Source: an uncultured Collinsella sp.
Lineage (GTDB): Bacteria; Actinomycetota; Coriobacteriia; Coriobacteriales; Coriobacteriaceae
Direction: 5' to 3'
Assembly (NCBI GenBank): GCA_937982065.1
Contig: CALJMO010000021.1
Location: 3,274-67,273, forward strand
Length of the DNA: 64,000 bases
The notes below the pieces were generated by a model. The model was not told the DNA's origin. It searched no databases and worked only from the letters and a program-made list of their open reading frames with translations. The stretch's first letter is position 1; the number at the start of each line of letters is the position of its first letter. A program made the translations under genes and the position numbers. Below, piece after piece: positions 51,192 to 60,734 of this stretch.

Positions 51192-51701
51192 ATGACCTTG
51201 CTACAGCCTTCCGTGGGCTTGTCCGATTTTTGGGCCGGTTCGGGCTTTGAGGACAAGTTGCTGCAGGCCCAAGGCGATTTTTCGCTCAACGCAGGCCAGC
51301 ACAGTGTGACCTATCTGCCAAGTTCCGACACGGCAATGACCGGTCGTTACCAGGTGCTGCTGTACGACAACAACTTTGGTACGGCCGAGAGCTATCCCAA
51401 GTTCGACTGGGGTCAGCTGGGCGCCGCGGTGGTGACCGACTACAGCAAGGGAACGCATTCGTTTGGGCGAATCTTTACGGTGGACGAGACCGCGCGCACC
51501 TACGAGCTTGTGGACCAGATCGCAGTGCCGTTTTCGGGCTACGTGAGCAGCGCGCAGCGCGTCGGCGATTCGAATAGCATGCTCGTGGCATCGGGCATGG
51601 CCAAGACCTTTGCCGAGTACGATCGCTATGGACTGCCCATCGCTACATACGAGATGGAAGCCGAGAAGTACATCTACCGCGTGTACAAGTACGAGCTGTA
51701 G
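51192..51701 (+). pseudogene. C-terminal remnant of an aryl-sulfate sulfotransferase
   Basis: The last 170 codons read like the end of an ASST: SDFWAGSGFEDKLLQAQGDF, then AGQHSVTYLPSS, LLYDNNFGTAESYP and DWGQLGAAVVTDYSKG, ending TYEMEAEKYIYRVYKYEL. Full enzymes are about 600 residues and move sulfate between phenols; the N-terminal two thirds, with the signal peptide and most propeller blades, are gone. No ribosome site precedes the fragment, and it sits directly after a terminator. It is therefore a decayed gene. The family call is from remembered motifs. Confidence 0.7.
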
Positions 51702-51715
51702 CGCTGCGCTCCGCA

Positions 51716-52855
51716 TCACTTTACGTCAAATTCCACGCGATCGAGCTCGGACACGTTGAGGTCGATGAGCTTGCGGGCGACGTGGCGGTCGTGCGCCCCG
51801 AGCGCCTCGCTCGTTGTCACATGGGCGACAACCTCGCGCTCGACGATGCCCTCTTCCTCGCCCTCGGCAGCCGAGGTCTCGACGGCGACGGTGTAATCCT
51901 TAAAGCCTGGCAGCACCGCGGCAAGCTCGCGCGTGGTCTCGGTGACGCCGTAGCCGTCCTGCACGCCGGCCTGCGCCGAGCCAATAGACCCCGCGGTCAT
52001 AACGATGCAGGGGATGGCAAAGATCACCGTGCCCACAATAATGCGGCGGCGCACCTTGCGTGACAGCTCGTCGACCTCGGCATTTTCCTCGGCGGTCACA
52101 ATGCCGTCGCCGTTGAGGTCGCGCTTGAGCGGCACACGCAAAAGAAGCAATACGGCTTCGGCCGCCAGCGCGATAAAGACGACGTTGATGCCAAACTCGT
52201 AGAGGGCTGAGAGGAACAGCGACCCGCTCGCGATGGCAATGCCATAACCCGCCGCGCACAGGGGTGGCATGAGCGCGGTCGCCACGGCCACGCCGGCGAT
52301 GAGCGTGGCGGGTTCCTGATCGCGCGAGTTGCCCAACCCGCCCGCAAAGCCGCCCGCGAGCGCGACGGCAAGGTCCCACACAGTCGGTGTCGAATTGTCG
52401 ATGATGGCCGCCGTGGTGGTGCCAAGGGGCGAGAGCTTAAAGTACAGCGTGGACGTGACCAGGCAAAAGACCATCTGCAGTGCGAGGCTGGCAATGGCCT
52501 CGACGGTGATCTCGCGGTCGAGCGTTGCAATACCGTATGCCATGGCAAGGACCGAGCCCATAAGCGGGCAGATGAGCATGGCGCCCACGATGGCAATGTC
52601 CGAATCGATATCGAGGCCGATGCTTGCGATGAGCATGGCGATGATGAGGATACACAGGTGAGAGCCAGTCAGACGCGCGCCGTTTACAAAACGCTTGCGA
52701 ATCACGTGGTAGGGCGCGCGACCCTCGCGAATGTTGAATGCGCGCTTGAGGAAGCGGGTGATGTTTTCCATGGCTTCGCTATGAGCGGGGCGGATGCCGT
52801 GACGCCGATGATGACGCTCGCGCAGTCGCTTGATCTGTTGTTTGTCGAGTTCCAT
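51716..52855 (-). CDS. DUF389 membrane protein
   Basis: The 379-residue protein belongs to the DUF389 (TIGR00341-like) family: SHLCILIIAMLIASIGLDIDSDIAIVGAMLICPLMGSV followed by AMAYGIATLDREITVEAI and about six more membrane helices, including a GGFAGGLGNSRDQEPATLIAG loop. The last 100 residues are soluble. The function is unknown. The frame is open to 52981, but ATG 52855 follows GAGGTGG. It is divergent from the surface-protein gene. The intervening 52856-53162 has no gene, no clear promoter and no repeat that I can see. Confidence 0.85.
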   Translation of the reverse strand: MELDKQQIKRLRERHHRRHGIRPAHSEAMENITRFLKRAFNIREGRAPYHVIRKRFVNGARLTGSHLCILIIAMLIASIGLDIDSDIAIVGAMLICPLMGSVLAMAYGIATLDREITVEAIASLALQMVFCLVTSTLYFKLSPLGTTTAAIIDNSTPTVWDLAVALAGGFAGGLGNSRDQEPATLIAGVAVATALMPPLCAAGYGIAIASGSLFLSALYEFGINVVFIALAAEAVLLLLRVPLKRDLNGDGIVTAEENAEVDELSRKVRRRIIVGTVIFAIPCIVMTAGSIGSAQAGVQDGYGVTETTRELAAVLPGFKDYTVAVETSAAEGEEEGIVEREVVAHVTTSEALGAHDRHVARKLIDLNVSELDRVEFDVK

Positions 52856-53162
52856 GTCCACCTCGTTCCAGCGCGGTCCGCGCAACGCGCCCGTTGTCCT
52901 AACTCTACACCGTGGCGGGCGGGGTGTCTGTTGGATGCGGAATCCGATAGGGCGGATGACGCGGGAGCAAATGCAAATCACAGGCTCAATTCCATCCCGC
53001 GAGAATATGATGCACCAGTTCCTTCAAATGTGACGAAACTGTGAAGCACGAGAGCGTGAATTTCAAAAAATACGCTGGTCGCCAATGTTGCGCAACAGAA
53101 TTCAAAAATCAGCTCCTACATTTTGAAGCGTATGGATACATCCGTGTCAAAGGGAGAAAGCC

Positions 53163-56100
53163 ATGGCAAACTACAGTCCACAACACTTTGAGCCTCGGGC
53201 CAAGGCCGTCAACGTCAAGGGCGTTGCCAACCGCGCCGTCGCAACCGTTTTGACGGCGGGCCTCATCGCTCAGCCGCTCATGTCGCCGCTGGCGGCAATC
53301 GCCGCACCGTCAACCGATAACGGCGATTCTGTTCAGGGGGGGGGTAGTTCTGTAGAGAACACCGTCGCCGCCGGTAACCAAGCGGTCGTAAAGACGGCTG
53401 CCCAGCTGGCCGAGGAGTCGGCAAAGCAGCTCAAGGACGCTCAGGCCGCCTACGATGCCGCCCAGAAGAAGGCCGACGCGGCGGGCCAGTCTCAAAAGCA
53501 GGCGCAGCAGCAAAAGAATCAGGCCTCGCAGGCCGTGACCGATAACGCCGCCGAGCAGAACGAGGCCGAGGTAGCCGCGCTCCAGGAGAAGATTGACGAG
53601 CTCAAAGCCGCCGTCGAAAAGACCGAGCAGCAGCAGAAGAAGCTGGGCGACCTGAACGATCAGCTCGATCAAGCCAACAAGAGTGTCGAGGATAAGACCC
53701 AGGCGCTCAAGGACGCCAAGGCAAAGCAGGATGAGGCCAAGAAGGCCCTCGACGATGCCCAGGCCAAGCTCGAGGCCATGGGTATGGACGAGTACGAGGC
53801 CGCCAAGAAGGCCGTCGAGGACGCGCAGGCAAAGCTCGATGACGCCAATAAGGCCGTTGCTACTGCACAGGACAATCTGGACCAGGCCAAGGCTGCCGAG
53901 GCCAGCGCCCAGCAGGAAAAGCAGAATACCGAGGCAGCTTTGACGACTGCCCAGGCCAAGAAGCAGGAGACTGCCGCTGCTCTCGCAGTCGCAACCACCG
54001 CGCGCGATAACGCCCAGCAGAAGTTCAACCAGGCGCAGGCCGCGCTCGATGCTGCCGTCTCGGGTACGGGTGTTGACCTGAGCGCGCTTGAGGCCGCCAA
54101 GATCGCTGCTGCTGGTGAGCTCAAGACCGCGCAGGACGCGCTCGAAGCCGCGACGACTGCAGACGCCACCGCACAGGCGAACCTGCAGGCTGCGCAGACT
54201 ACCGTCACCGCCGCGCAGGAGAAGGCCAACGCCGCCAACGCTGCTGTGGCATCTGCCCAGTCTGCATACGATGCGGCAAACAAGGAGTACAAGGACGCGG
54301 CCAGTAAGCGTGACGCCGCGAAGACGGCATACGAGCAGGCCCAGCAGACCGAGGCCGACAAGAAGGCTGAGTACGACCGACTCGTCGAGATTCGTCAGCA
54401 GAAGAGCAACGAGTTCGATCAGGCTCGTGCTGAAGTAACCGACGCGCACAATGCATACGACGCCGCAAACGCCGAGGTCGAGAAGCTTAACCAGCAGATT
54501 GCCGACCTCAAGTCGAACATGACCGTAGACCAGAATGTCATCAACCAGGGTATGTTCGGCTTCATGAACTACATCATCGGCGGCAGCCAGTTCACGGCCA
54601 CGCAGAAAAAGAATGCCCAGGAAGCCGCATCGATGCTGACCGGTGCCGCTGACAAGGCCGAATGGTATGACAAGTACGTCGATCAGGACATGTCTCGCGA
54701 CACCAATCCGCTTTCCTTGGAGCAGATGCGCAACGCCCTGACCTACCTCGATACCCAGAACAACCTCCGCAAGGCGAACGGTCAGTCGGAGCTCAGCGTC
54801 AGCCTCCGCATGACTGCGGCAGCCGCACTTAATACATCATATTCATCGAACATCTGGGGACACTCGAACTGCTATTTCGATCAAGGTGAGAATCTTGCAG
54901 GCGGCGGCGGGGCATACACCGGAGGCGAGACCGAGGATACGCTTGGCTGGCCATATACCGGTCTCTACACCCAGGAGAAAAAGGCGTTCGATAAGTACGT
55001 CGAGCAGTATGGTGACGCACTTGGAAGCCATCGATATGATTCCTACTATATCTACCAGCACTACAACAGCATCTACCATGAGTGCGGGCACTATCTAAAC
55101 ATCATCGATGCCGGCGCGAAGGCTATCGGCATCGCGACCGGTAGCGGTAAGAACACCGATTCCGAGGTAACCATATTCGATTACAGCGCTGATGACACTC
55201 AGGCTGATTTCACTGTTTCCGAGTTCAAGAAGCTCGTCAACGACTACATCGATTCTGCCTATAACGCTGGCGGCACGCAGGCGCAGAAGGCGCAACTCAA
55301 GGAGCTCCAGAGCAAGCTCGCCGAGGCGCAGAAGAACTATGGAACTACTAGGGAAGCTTACTTCGCAGCTGTAAACGGGCAGGATGCCGCCCAAGACGCT
55401 TTCACCGCAGCCGATGTGAACATGAACACCGCCAAGGGCGAGTACGAGAAGGCTCAGTCCGGCACCGCCGCCGCGAAGACGGCATACGACGCCGCCGAAG
55501 CCAAACTCAAGGGTATCGACGTCAAGACGCCCCAGACCAAGCTCAACGCCGCCAAGGGCGAGGCCGCTACTGCCCGGGCAGCTCTCGATAAGGCAAACGC
55601 CACGCTTGCTGACAGCAAGACGAAGGCAGCCGATGCCGCTGCTCGCAAGGCGAAGGCTCGCAGCGCCCGCGATGCTGCCAAGGTAAAGTCCGACCAGACC
55701 AGCGAGGCGTATGACAACGCCACGGCTTCGGTCAAGGACCTTACCGCCAAGCGCGATGCCGCCCAGGCGGACCTTGCGAATAAGCAGGGCTCGCTTGACG
55801 AGGCAAAGAAGGCCGACGATGCCGCCCAGGCTGGTGTAGACAAGGCCCAGGCCGTAGATGTCCAGGCCGCGACTGCTCTTTCGGACGCCAAGCAGGCGGT
55901 TGCCGCCAAGGCGCATGCTGTGTCCGACGCGCAGGCCAAGGCCAAGGCTGCCGAGGGCGAACTGGCCCGCGCAAACAAGGCCTTCGAGCGCTTCGCCGGC
56001 GCTCAGAAGGCGGTCGACGACGCCAAGGCCGCCTATGACGCTGCCGTCGCCGGTGTCGCCGATGCCCAGAAGCAGCTCGAGGCCGCCAACGAAGCCGTCG

Positions 56101-56618
56101 TCGATGCGAACTTCGAGATCGTCAAGGCCAAGGCCGAGCTTGCCAGCGATGAGGCACTCAAGGCCGATCTTGAGGCTGTCGACCATAAGGCATCCCTTGC
56201 CGCGGGCACGACGGGCAACGAGAAGCTGGTTAAGCTGAACGCTGCCTACGCTCGCTATAAGGCGGCCGTCGATGCCGCCGCTGGTCTCAAGGCTGCTCTG
56301 AGCGATGCCGATGCCAAACTGTCCGATGCCAACGACGCCTATGCCGCCGCGCTTGCCGAGCTTGGCGATGCCAAGGATGCCCTGGCTGCCGCACAGGCCG
56401 AGTACGACAAGTATCATCCCAAGGCTGAGCCGCAGGCCAAGCCTCAGGTTGCGCAGGCTGCTGCAAAGGCCCCCGTTGCCAAGAAACAGGCTGCGCCTGC
56501 CGCGCTCGCCCAGACTGGCGACAATTCCGCTCTTGCGGGCGAGGTGTTCGTCATCGGCGGTATTACGCTCGTGGCCGCTGGTGTGACGCTGAGCGATCGT
56601 CGTCGCAAGCAGATGTAG
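53163..56618 (+). CDS. CAP-domain coiled-coil surface protein with sortase signal
   Basis: The 1151-residue cell-wall protein starts with a signal peptide (cleavage near residue 46, PLAAIAAPS). Residues 75-450 form an Ala/Lys/Glu-rich coiled coil. A CAP (SCP-like) domain lies at about 456-665 (LRMTAAAALNTSYSSNIWGH, FDQGENLAGG, HECGHYLNIID), a second coiled coil at 690-1090, then a Pro/Lys/Ala linker. The end is LAQTGD (about 1115), a hydrophobic helix and SDRRRKQM: an LPXTG variant. A nine-G run at 53336-53344 encodes Gln-Gly-Gly-Gly at 58-61 and may slip. ATG 53163 follows AAAGGGAG. Confidence 0.85.
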   Translation: MANYSPQHFEPRAKAVNVKGVANRAVATVLTAGLIAQPLMSPLAAIAAPSTDNGDSVQGGGSSVENTVAAGNQAVVKTAAQLAEESAKQLKDAQAAYDAAQKKADAAGQSQKQAQQQKNQASQAVTDNAAEQNEAEVAALQEKIDELKAAVEKTEQQQKKLGDLNDQLDQANKSVEDKTQALKDAKAKQDEAKKALDDAQAKLEAMGMDEYEAAKKAVEDAQAKLDDANKAVATAQDNLDQAKAAEASAQQEKQNTEAALTTAQAKKQETAAALAVATTARDNAQQKFNQAQAALDAAVSGTGVDLSALEAAKIAAAGELKTAQDALEAATTADATAQANLQAAQTTVTAAQEKANAANAAVASAQSAYDAANKEYKDAASKRDAAKTAYEQAQQTEADKKAEYDRLVEIRQQKSNEFDQARAEVTDAHNAYDAANAEVEKLNQQIADLKSNMTVDQNVINQGMFGFMNYIIGGSQFTATQKKNAQEAASMLTGAADKAEWYDKYVDQDMSRDTNPLSLEQMRNALTYLDTQNNLRKANGQSELSVSLRMTAAAALNTSYSSNIWGHSNCYFDQGENLAGGGGAYTGGETEDTLGWPYTGLYTQEKKAFDKYVEQYGDALGSHRYDSYYIYQHYNSIYHECGHYLNIIDAGAKAIGIATGSGKNTDSEVTIFDYSADDTQADFTVSEFKKLVNDYIDSAYNAGGTQAQKAQLKELQSKLAEAQKNYGTTREAYFAAVNGQDAAQDAFTAADVNMNTAKGEYEKAQSGTAAAKTAYDAAEAKLKGIDVKTPQTKLNAAKGEAATARAALDKANATLADSKTKAADAAARKAKARSARDAAKVKSDQTSEAYDNATASVKDLTAKRDAAQADLANKQGSLDEAKKADDAAQAGVDKAQAVDVQAATALSDAKQAVAAKAHAVSDAQAKAKAAEGELARANKAFERFAGAQKAVDDAKAAYDAAVAGVADAQKQLEAANEAVVDANFEIVKAKAELASDEALKADLEAVDHKASLAAGTTGNEKLVKLNAAYARYKAAVDAAAGLKAALSDADAKLSDANDAYAAALAELGDAKDALAAAQAEYDKYHPKAEPQAKPQVAQAAAKAPVAKKQAAPAALAQTGDNSALAGEVFVIGGITLVAAGVTLSDRRRKQM
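53336..53344 (+). repeat. Nine-G homopolymer in the surface-protein gene
   Basis: The run spans codons 58-61, just after the predicted signal-peptide cleavage site. With ten G the frame reads straight into TAG; with eight G it reaches TAG four codons later. A one-base slip either way would therefore switch the protein off. Confidence 0.85.
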
Positions 56619-56685
56619 CGTTTCGAGCGTAGTTTCTGCAACGAACTTCGGCTCATAGCAGGAGCGCTTCGATGGCTTAACCGAT

Positions 56686-56727
56686 AAGGCCGGCGCGCTG
56701 TCATACGCAGCGCGCTGGCCTTTTTTT
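56686..56727 (+). terminator. Terminator after the surface-protein gene
   Basis: AAGGCCGGCGCGCTG (56686-56700) pairs with CAGCGCGCTGGCCTT (56708-56722), one mismatch, followed by a run of seven T. It is 67 bases after the stop. Confidence 0.9.
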
Positions 56728-56743
56728 GTTTCGATATCAAAAA

Positions 56744-56778
56744 GCCCGGTCGGCAGCCGCGAAAGCTACCGACCGGGC
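56744..56778 (-). terminator. Terminator after the OPT transporter gene
   Basis: GCCCGGTCGGCAG (56744-56756) pairs with CTACCGACCGGGC (56766-56778), and on the minus strand TTTTTGAT follows. It serves the convergent transporter gene. Confidence 0.85.
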
Positions 56779-56819
56779 AAATCGTAGGCAATATGGTTGC
56801 TGTCGAGCAGCTGCTCAGC

Positions 56820-58523
56820 TTAGCCCAGCAGACTCAGACCGACGGAGACAAACGCTAGGATAACGCCGACGATGGACTCGCCGCCGAGCAGGCCGCTGGC
56901 AACGACCAGACCCTGTTCCTGGAAGGCGGCATCCTTGGCAGCCCTCTCCTCGTCCGAAAGACCGGCCTCGGCGTCGCGGTGAGCGGCCCACTTGTCGTAG
57001 GCGAGCTTGACGCAGGAGCCCAGGAATGCCGTGAGTGACATGTAGAACGGCAGGTACACGCCCAGGCCGATCATCATGGCTGGAATGCCGAGCCAGTACA
57101 TGACGATGCCGGCGATAAAGCCGCCCGCAAACCACGGCACGCTCGGGATGCCCGAGACCATGGTGGCGACGACGCTTGCCTGCGCGGCAACAAAGCTCTT
57201 GTCGGGACCAAAGGCGTCCGGACCATAGGCAGTGACGAGCGCGACCATGACGGCGGCAGCGACCAGGGCGCCCACGATGCCGCCGATGGCCTGGCCGATC
57301 CACTGCGCACGCGGGTTGGTGCCCAGCACGGCGCCGGCCTTAAAGTCGTTCATGACGTCGCCCGCAAGGCCGCACGCCACGGCTACGATGCCGGCGATAA
57401 AGAACAGCTTGACCTGAGCGATCTGTGCGAAGGCAGCCACGATGAGCATGACGATGAGGCCAAAGATCTCCATGGGGTCGATACCCGTCTGGCCGCAGCT
57501 CTGCGCGCTCATGATGGTGGTGACAAAGGTGAACAGCGTGACGATGACGGCCGGGACGGGACCAAGGTCGAGCGCGATGGCAACGATCACGGCGATGGCT
57601 GCGGTGCCCAGGCCGATGATGCCGGCATCGAGCTTAAGGGAGCCCGAGATGAGCGACTGCTCGTTGGTGTCGGTGGAGCTGTCGGCGGCGAGGCCGCGGA
57701 CGATGCCGGTGACCTGCGGCAGGATGTCCTTAAGGACGACGGCGACGCCAAAGCCCATCATAAGGCCCATGCCGAGGGACTTGACGATGCCCTGCGCGGT
57801 CACAACATCGAACAGACCGGCAGCGGTGCCGCCGACGATAATGCCAAAGTTGCCCAGCAGCGCGCCGGCAAACCAGAACGCGACGGGGGCGAAGCCCACC
57901 AAAAAGCCGATGGACAGCAACATGGGCGAGTTATAGATGGCAAAGGTCACGCCGGGGATATTGAGCGTGCACAGCATGCTGGGCACCACGCCCAGAGCGT
58001 CGCGAAGCACGCTGTAGATGCCTGCGATGGCCATGGAGCCAAAGAGCTGCTTGCCGGTCTTGCCGCCGGCCTCGGTGGCGCGCAGGGTCTGAGCTGCGGC
58101 GTTGCCGGTGGGGAACTCCAGCGCGGCGTCCACGATAAAGTGACGGTGGATGAGCGCTGTCGCCAGAAGGCCCAAGATGGTGCCGGCGAGCGCCACGATA
58201 AACATGTCGAGCCAGCTGATCTGGTCGGCATAGCCCAGCATCCAGGCGCCCGGGATGGTAAACGCCAGACCGCCGGCGACCATGGCGCCCGCGGACATGA
58301 TGGTGTGGGTGACGTTTGCCTCGTTGAGGCTGGCGTTGCCCATGAGCTTCAGGAAGAACAGCGAGATGACGGCAGCGAAAATGATCGGCCAGGGGAGGGC
58401 GCCCATCTTGAGGGCCGTGTAGGCCGAGCTTGCCGTGATGATCACGCAGCCAAGGACGCCGATGACGACGCCGCGCAGCGTGAGTTGACCGCGCATCGAG
58501 GTGCGGTTCGAGGGATTGCTCAT
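56820..58523 (-). CDS. OPT-family oligopeptide transporter
   Basis: The 567-residue protein has about 14-16 membrane helices and OPT signatures: TASSAYTALKMGALPWPIIFA near the start, NASLNEANVTHTIMSAG, LEFPTGNAAAQTLRATEAGG and a SAQSCGQTGIDPMEIFG loop. OPT members take up oligopeptides or metal chelates by proton symport. Bacterial forms like this one are thought to be peptide importers; the substrate is unproven. A soluble acidic loop (KWAAHRDAEAGLSDEERAA) precedes the last helix. It has its own terminator and is divergent from coaX. Confidence 0.9.
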   Translation of the reverse strand: MSNPSNRTSMRGQLTLRGVVIGVLGCVIITASSAYTALKMGALPWPIIFAAVISLFFLKLMGNASLNEANVTHTIMSAGAMVAGGLAFTIPGAWMLGYADQISWLDMFIVALAGTILGLLATALIHRHFIVDAALEFPTGNAAAQTLRATEAGGKTGKQLFGSMAIAGIYSVLRDALGVVPSMLCTLNIPGVTFAIYNSPMLLSIGFLVGFAPVAFWFAGALLGNFGIIVGGTAAGLFDVVTAQGIVKSLGMGLMMGFGVAVVLKDILPQVTGIVRGLAADSSTDTNEQSLISGSLKLDAGIIGLGTAAIAVIVAIALDLGPVPAVIVTLFTFVTTIMSAQSCGQTGIDPMEIFGLIVMLIVAAFAQIAQVKLFFIAGIVAVACGLAGDVMNDFKAGAVLGTNPRAQWIGQAIGGIVGALVAAAVMVALVTAYGPDAFGPDKSFVAAQASVVATMVSGIPSVPWFAGGFIAGIVMYWLGIPAMMIGLGVYLPFYMSLTAFLGSCVKLAYDKWAAHRDAEAGLSDEERAAKDAAFQEQGLVVASGLLGGESIVGVILAFVSVGLSLLG

Positions 58524-58715
58524 ATAGAACTCCTTTGCGTATATCCGCTTCCCCCGGGAGCGCCGCTACGGATACGACGCGGGAAGTCGGGTTACCAAGG
58601 GCCGTCGCGTGAGCTCGCAAACGACCGCGCACCAGTATAGCCGCAAGCTAGTCATTTTGGGATGACTGGTTTAGGTAGGCGATATACTGCTGGGCAGATG
58701 AAAGGAGCGCCGACG

Positions 58716-59567
58716 ATGCTTAATGGGTGCGCATATATATTGACGGTCGACGTGGGCAACACGTCCATTCGCTTTGGCCTGTTTGCCGAGGATTCGGCCG
58801 CGGCACAGGAATGTCCGCTTGCGACGTGCGAGATCACGACGCCGTCGAGCACCACAGCCGACGAGGCGCGCATGCGTCTCGTGCAGGTCATGGCTGCACT
58901 GGCGGCCGATGCGGGCATGCCGGGCGCGCTTGTGCCCGCGGCTGCTGTGCTGAGCTGCGTGGTCCCGGCGCTCGAGCGCCCGTGGAAAGCGGCGCTTTCC
59001 CGCACCTGCACGGGGCGCGTGCTCACGGTGGGGCCGGGACTTAAGACCGGCATGCCCGTGCACTACGACGATCCGGCCGAGATTGGTCCCGACCGCATCG
59101 CCGACGCCGTGGCGGCCCGTGCCGTCTACGGCTCTCCGTGCATCGTGATTGACCTGGGCACCACGACCAATATCGAGGTCATCGACGCGCGCGGTACCTT
59201 TGTGGGCGGCGTCATCGCGCCGGGTCTGGCGCTTGGCGCCCGTTCGCTTTCGGCGGCCGCGGCGCGTTTGCCTCAGGTCGAGCCCTCGGCGCCCACGCAT
59301 GTGATCGGCCGCAACACGCGCGAGGCTATGCGCTCGGGCGTGGTCTTGGGCGAGGTGGCCCGCATCGACGGCATGCTCGACATGGTGCTCGCCGAGATGC
59401 GCGCGACCAAGGCCGCGGGGGAGGGCGACGTGCCCATCGTCATTACCGGCGACGACGCCGAGGCGCTCGCGTTGCTGGTCGGCCATAGCCTGACGGTTGA
59501 CGACGCGCTGACGTTGCGGGGTCTCGCCGAGCTCTACCGCATCAACCAAAAGCCCCGCCGCGTGTAA
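58716..59567 (+). CDS. coaX: Type III pantothenate kinase
   Basis: It phosphorylates pantothenate, the first committed step of coenzyme A synthesis. The 283-residue ASKHA-fold protein has the phosphate loop VDVGNTSIRFGLF, the GPDRIADAVAARAVYG segment with the catalytic Asp, DLGTTTNIEVIDARGTFVGG and VIAPGLALGARSL. The frame is open from 58662, but ATG 58716 follows AAAGGAG at eight bases. The dCMP deaminase gene starts 84 bases on. Confidence 0.94.
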   Translation: MLNGCAYILTVDVGNTSIRFGLFAEDSAAAQECPLATCEITTPSSTTADEARMRLVQVMAALAADAGMPGALVPAAAVLSCVVPALERPWKAALSRTCTGRVLTVGPGLKTGMPVHYDDPAEIGPDRIADAVAARAVYGSPCIVIDLGTTTNIEVIDARGTFVGGVIAPGLALGARSLSAAAARLPQVEPSAPTHVIGRNTREAMRSGVVLGEVARIDGMLDMVLAEMRATKAAGEGDVPIVITGDDAEALALLVGHSLTVDDALTLRGLAELYRINQKPRRV

Positions 59568-59651
59568 AGGTGAGGGCGCCGGTGGGACAAACGCCTCCAC
59601 CTTTCACCTGCTACAATGGGTCAAACTATTGCGATTACGGAGGTGTCTGCC

Positions 59652-60176
59652 ATGTCGGACGATCTTCATCAAACTTCGTCAGGCAAGCGCCTGGACGTCA
59701 TTAGCTGGGACGAGTTCTTTATGAGCGTGGCCATCGCCGCGCAGCGCCGCAGCAAGGACCCCAACACGCAGGTGGGTGCGTGCATCGCCAACACCAACCA
59801 CCGCATCCTTTCGGTGGGTTACAACGGCACACCCTCGGCACTCAACGACGACTTTTTTCCGTGGGGAACGAGCGACGACCCGCTGCAGGACAAGCACAAC
59901 TACGTGGTGCATGCCGAGGCAAACGCCGTGCTCAACTACCGCGGCTCGCTCAAAGACCTCGAGGGTTCCACGGTCTACGTCACGCTGTTCCCGTGCCACG
60001 ACTGCGCCAAGATCCTGGCGCAGGTGGGCGTGGGCGAGGTCGTCTACCTGGACAATAAGTATGCCGACACCGATGACGGCCGTATCAGCCGCCGCATTCT
60101 CGACTCCTGCGGCATCAGCTACCGCCAGGTCATCGTCGATGTTCAGATTGGTACCGGGGGACAAGCTCAGCAGTAG
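59652..60176 (+). CDS. Deoxycytidylate deaminase-like protein
   Basis: The 174-residue zinc enzyme deaminates dCMP to dUMP for thymidylate synthesis. The Zn/catalytic motifs are VVHAEANAVLNY (His and Glu) and PCHDCAKIL (two Cys), and the family's VGYNGTPSALNDDFF and SKDPNTQVGACI segments are present. ATG 59652 follows CGGAGGTGT; ATG 59616 would add 12 unlikely residues. A ComEB-type competence role is a less likely alternative. Confidence 0.92.
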   Translation: MSDDLHQTSSGKRLDVISWDEFFMSVAIAAQRRSKDPNTQVGACIANTNHRILSVGYNGTPSALNDDFFPWGTSDDPLQDKHNYVVHAEANAVLNYRGSLKDLEGSTVYVTLFPCHDCAKILAQVGVGEVVYLDNKYADTDDGRISRRILDSCGISYRQVIVDVQIGTGGQAQQ

Positions 60177-60346
60177 TGCGTGCCAACGCCAGCTGGCGGC
60201 AAAACAGCCAAAAGAGCCCCGTCCCAAATTGACTACTCGTGAAAGTCGCGTCTGCGCGCATGGACGGCTCGTGAGCGGGTACATGGCTGTAGTAACATAG
60301 CTTCTGTCCGCGGGCGCGCCCGCGTTATTGTGAGAAAGGAGCCCCT

Positions 60347-60625
60347 GTGGCTGTTAACGAAGAGCTGCTTAAGAAGGTTCTTGAAGAGATTCGCCCCAAC
60401 CTGCAGGCCGACGGCGGCGACATGGAGTATATAGGCGTTGATGACGAGGGCGTCGTCAAGCTGGAGCTTCAGGGCGCCTGTGCCGGTTGTCCCATGAGCG
60501 CCCTGACGCTTTCCATGGGCATCGAGCGTATCCTCAAGGAGCACGTGCCCGGCGTTACGCGTGTCGAGCAGGTCAATGCCTCCGGCGAGACCGATGACCT
60601 GTACGACGAGTATGCGCCGTTCTAA
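60347..60625 (+). CDS. NifU-like iron-sulfur cluster scaffold protein
   Basis: The 92-residue protein is a stand-alone NifU C-terminal domain: LEEIRPNLQADGGDMEYIG followed by CAGCPMS, whose two Cys hold a transient 4Fe-4S cluster for delivery to target proteins. The start is GTG at 60347 with GAAAGGAG upstream. It is the only iron-sulfur assembly gene in the window and sits alone ahead of lgt. Confidence 0.92.
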   Translation: MAVNEELLKKVLEEIRPNLQADGGDMEYIGVDDEGVVKLELQGACAGCPMSALTLSMGIERILKEHVPGVTRVEQVNASGETDDLYDEYAPF

Positions 60626-60734
60626 GAAGTGAAAGCTGCGGGCGATATGCTCCGCATAGACGTCACGCCCGAATATGCGGCTGCGAGCGCAAGGCCCGCG
60701 GCCGCATTTGTATGTAGGGAGCAGGGGGACCGAT

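Noticed and set aside
53310..56417. Long minus-strand frames encoding Leu/Gly-rich proteins, which look like membrane proteins
   Set aside because: They are the complement of Ala/Lys/Glu coiled-coil repeats in the surface-protein gene, not real genes.
60319..60332. Perfect palindrome GCGGGCGCGCCCGC as operator
   Set aside because: It is a short all-GC palindrome expected by chance in such DNA, with no second copy.
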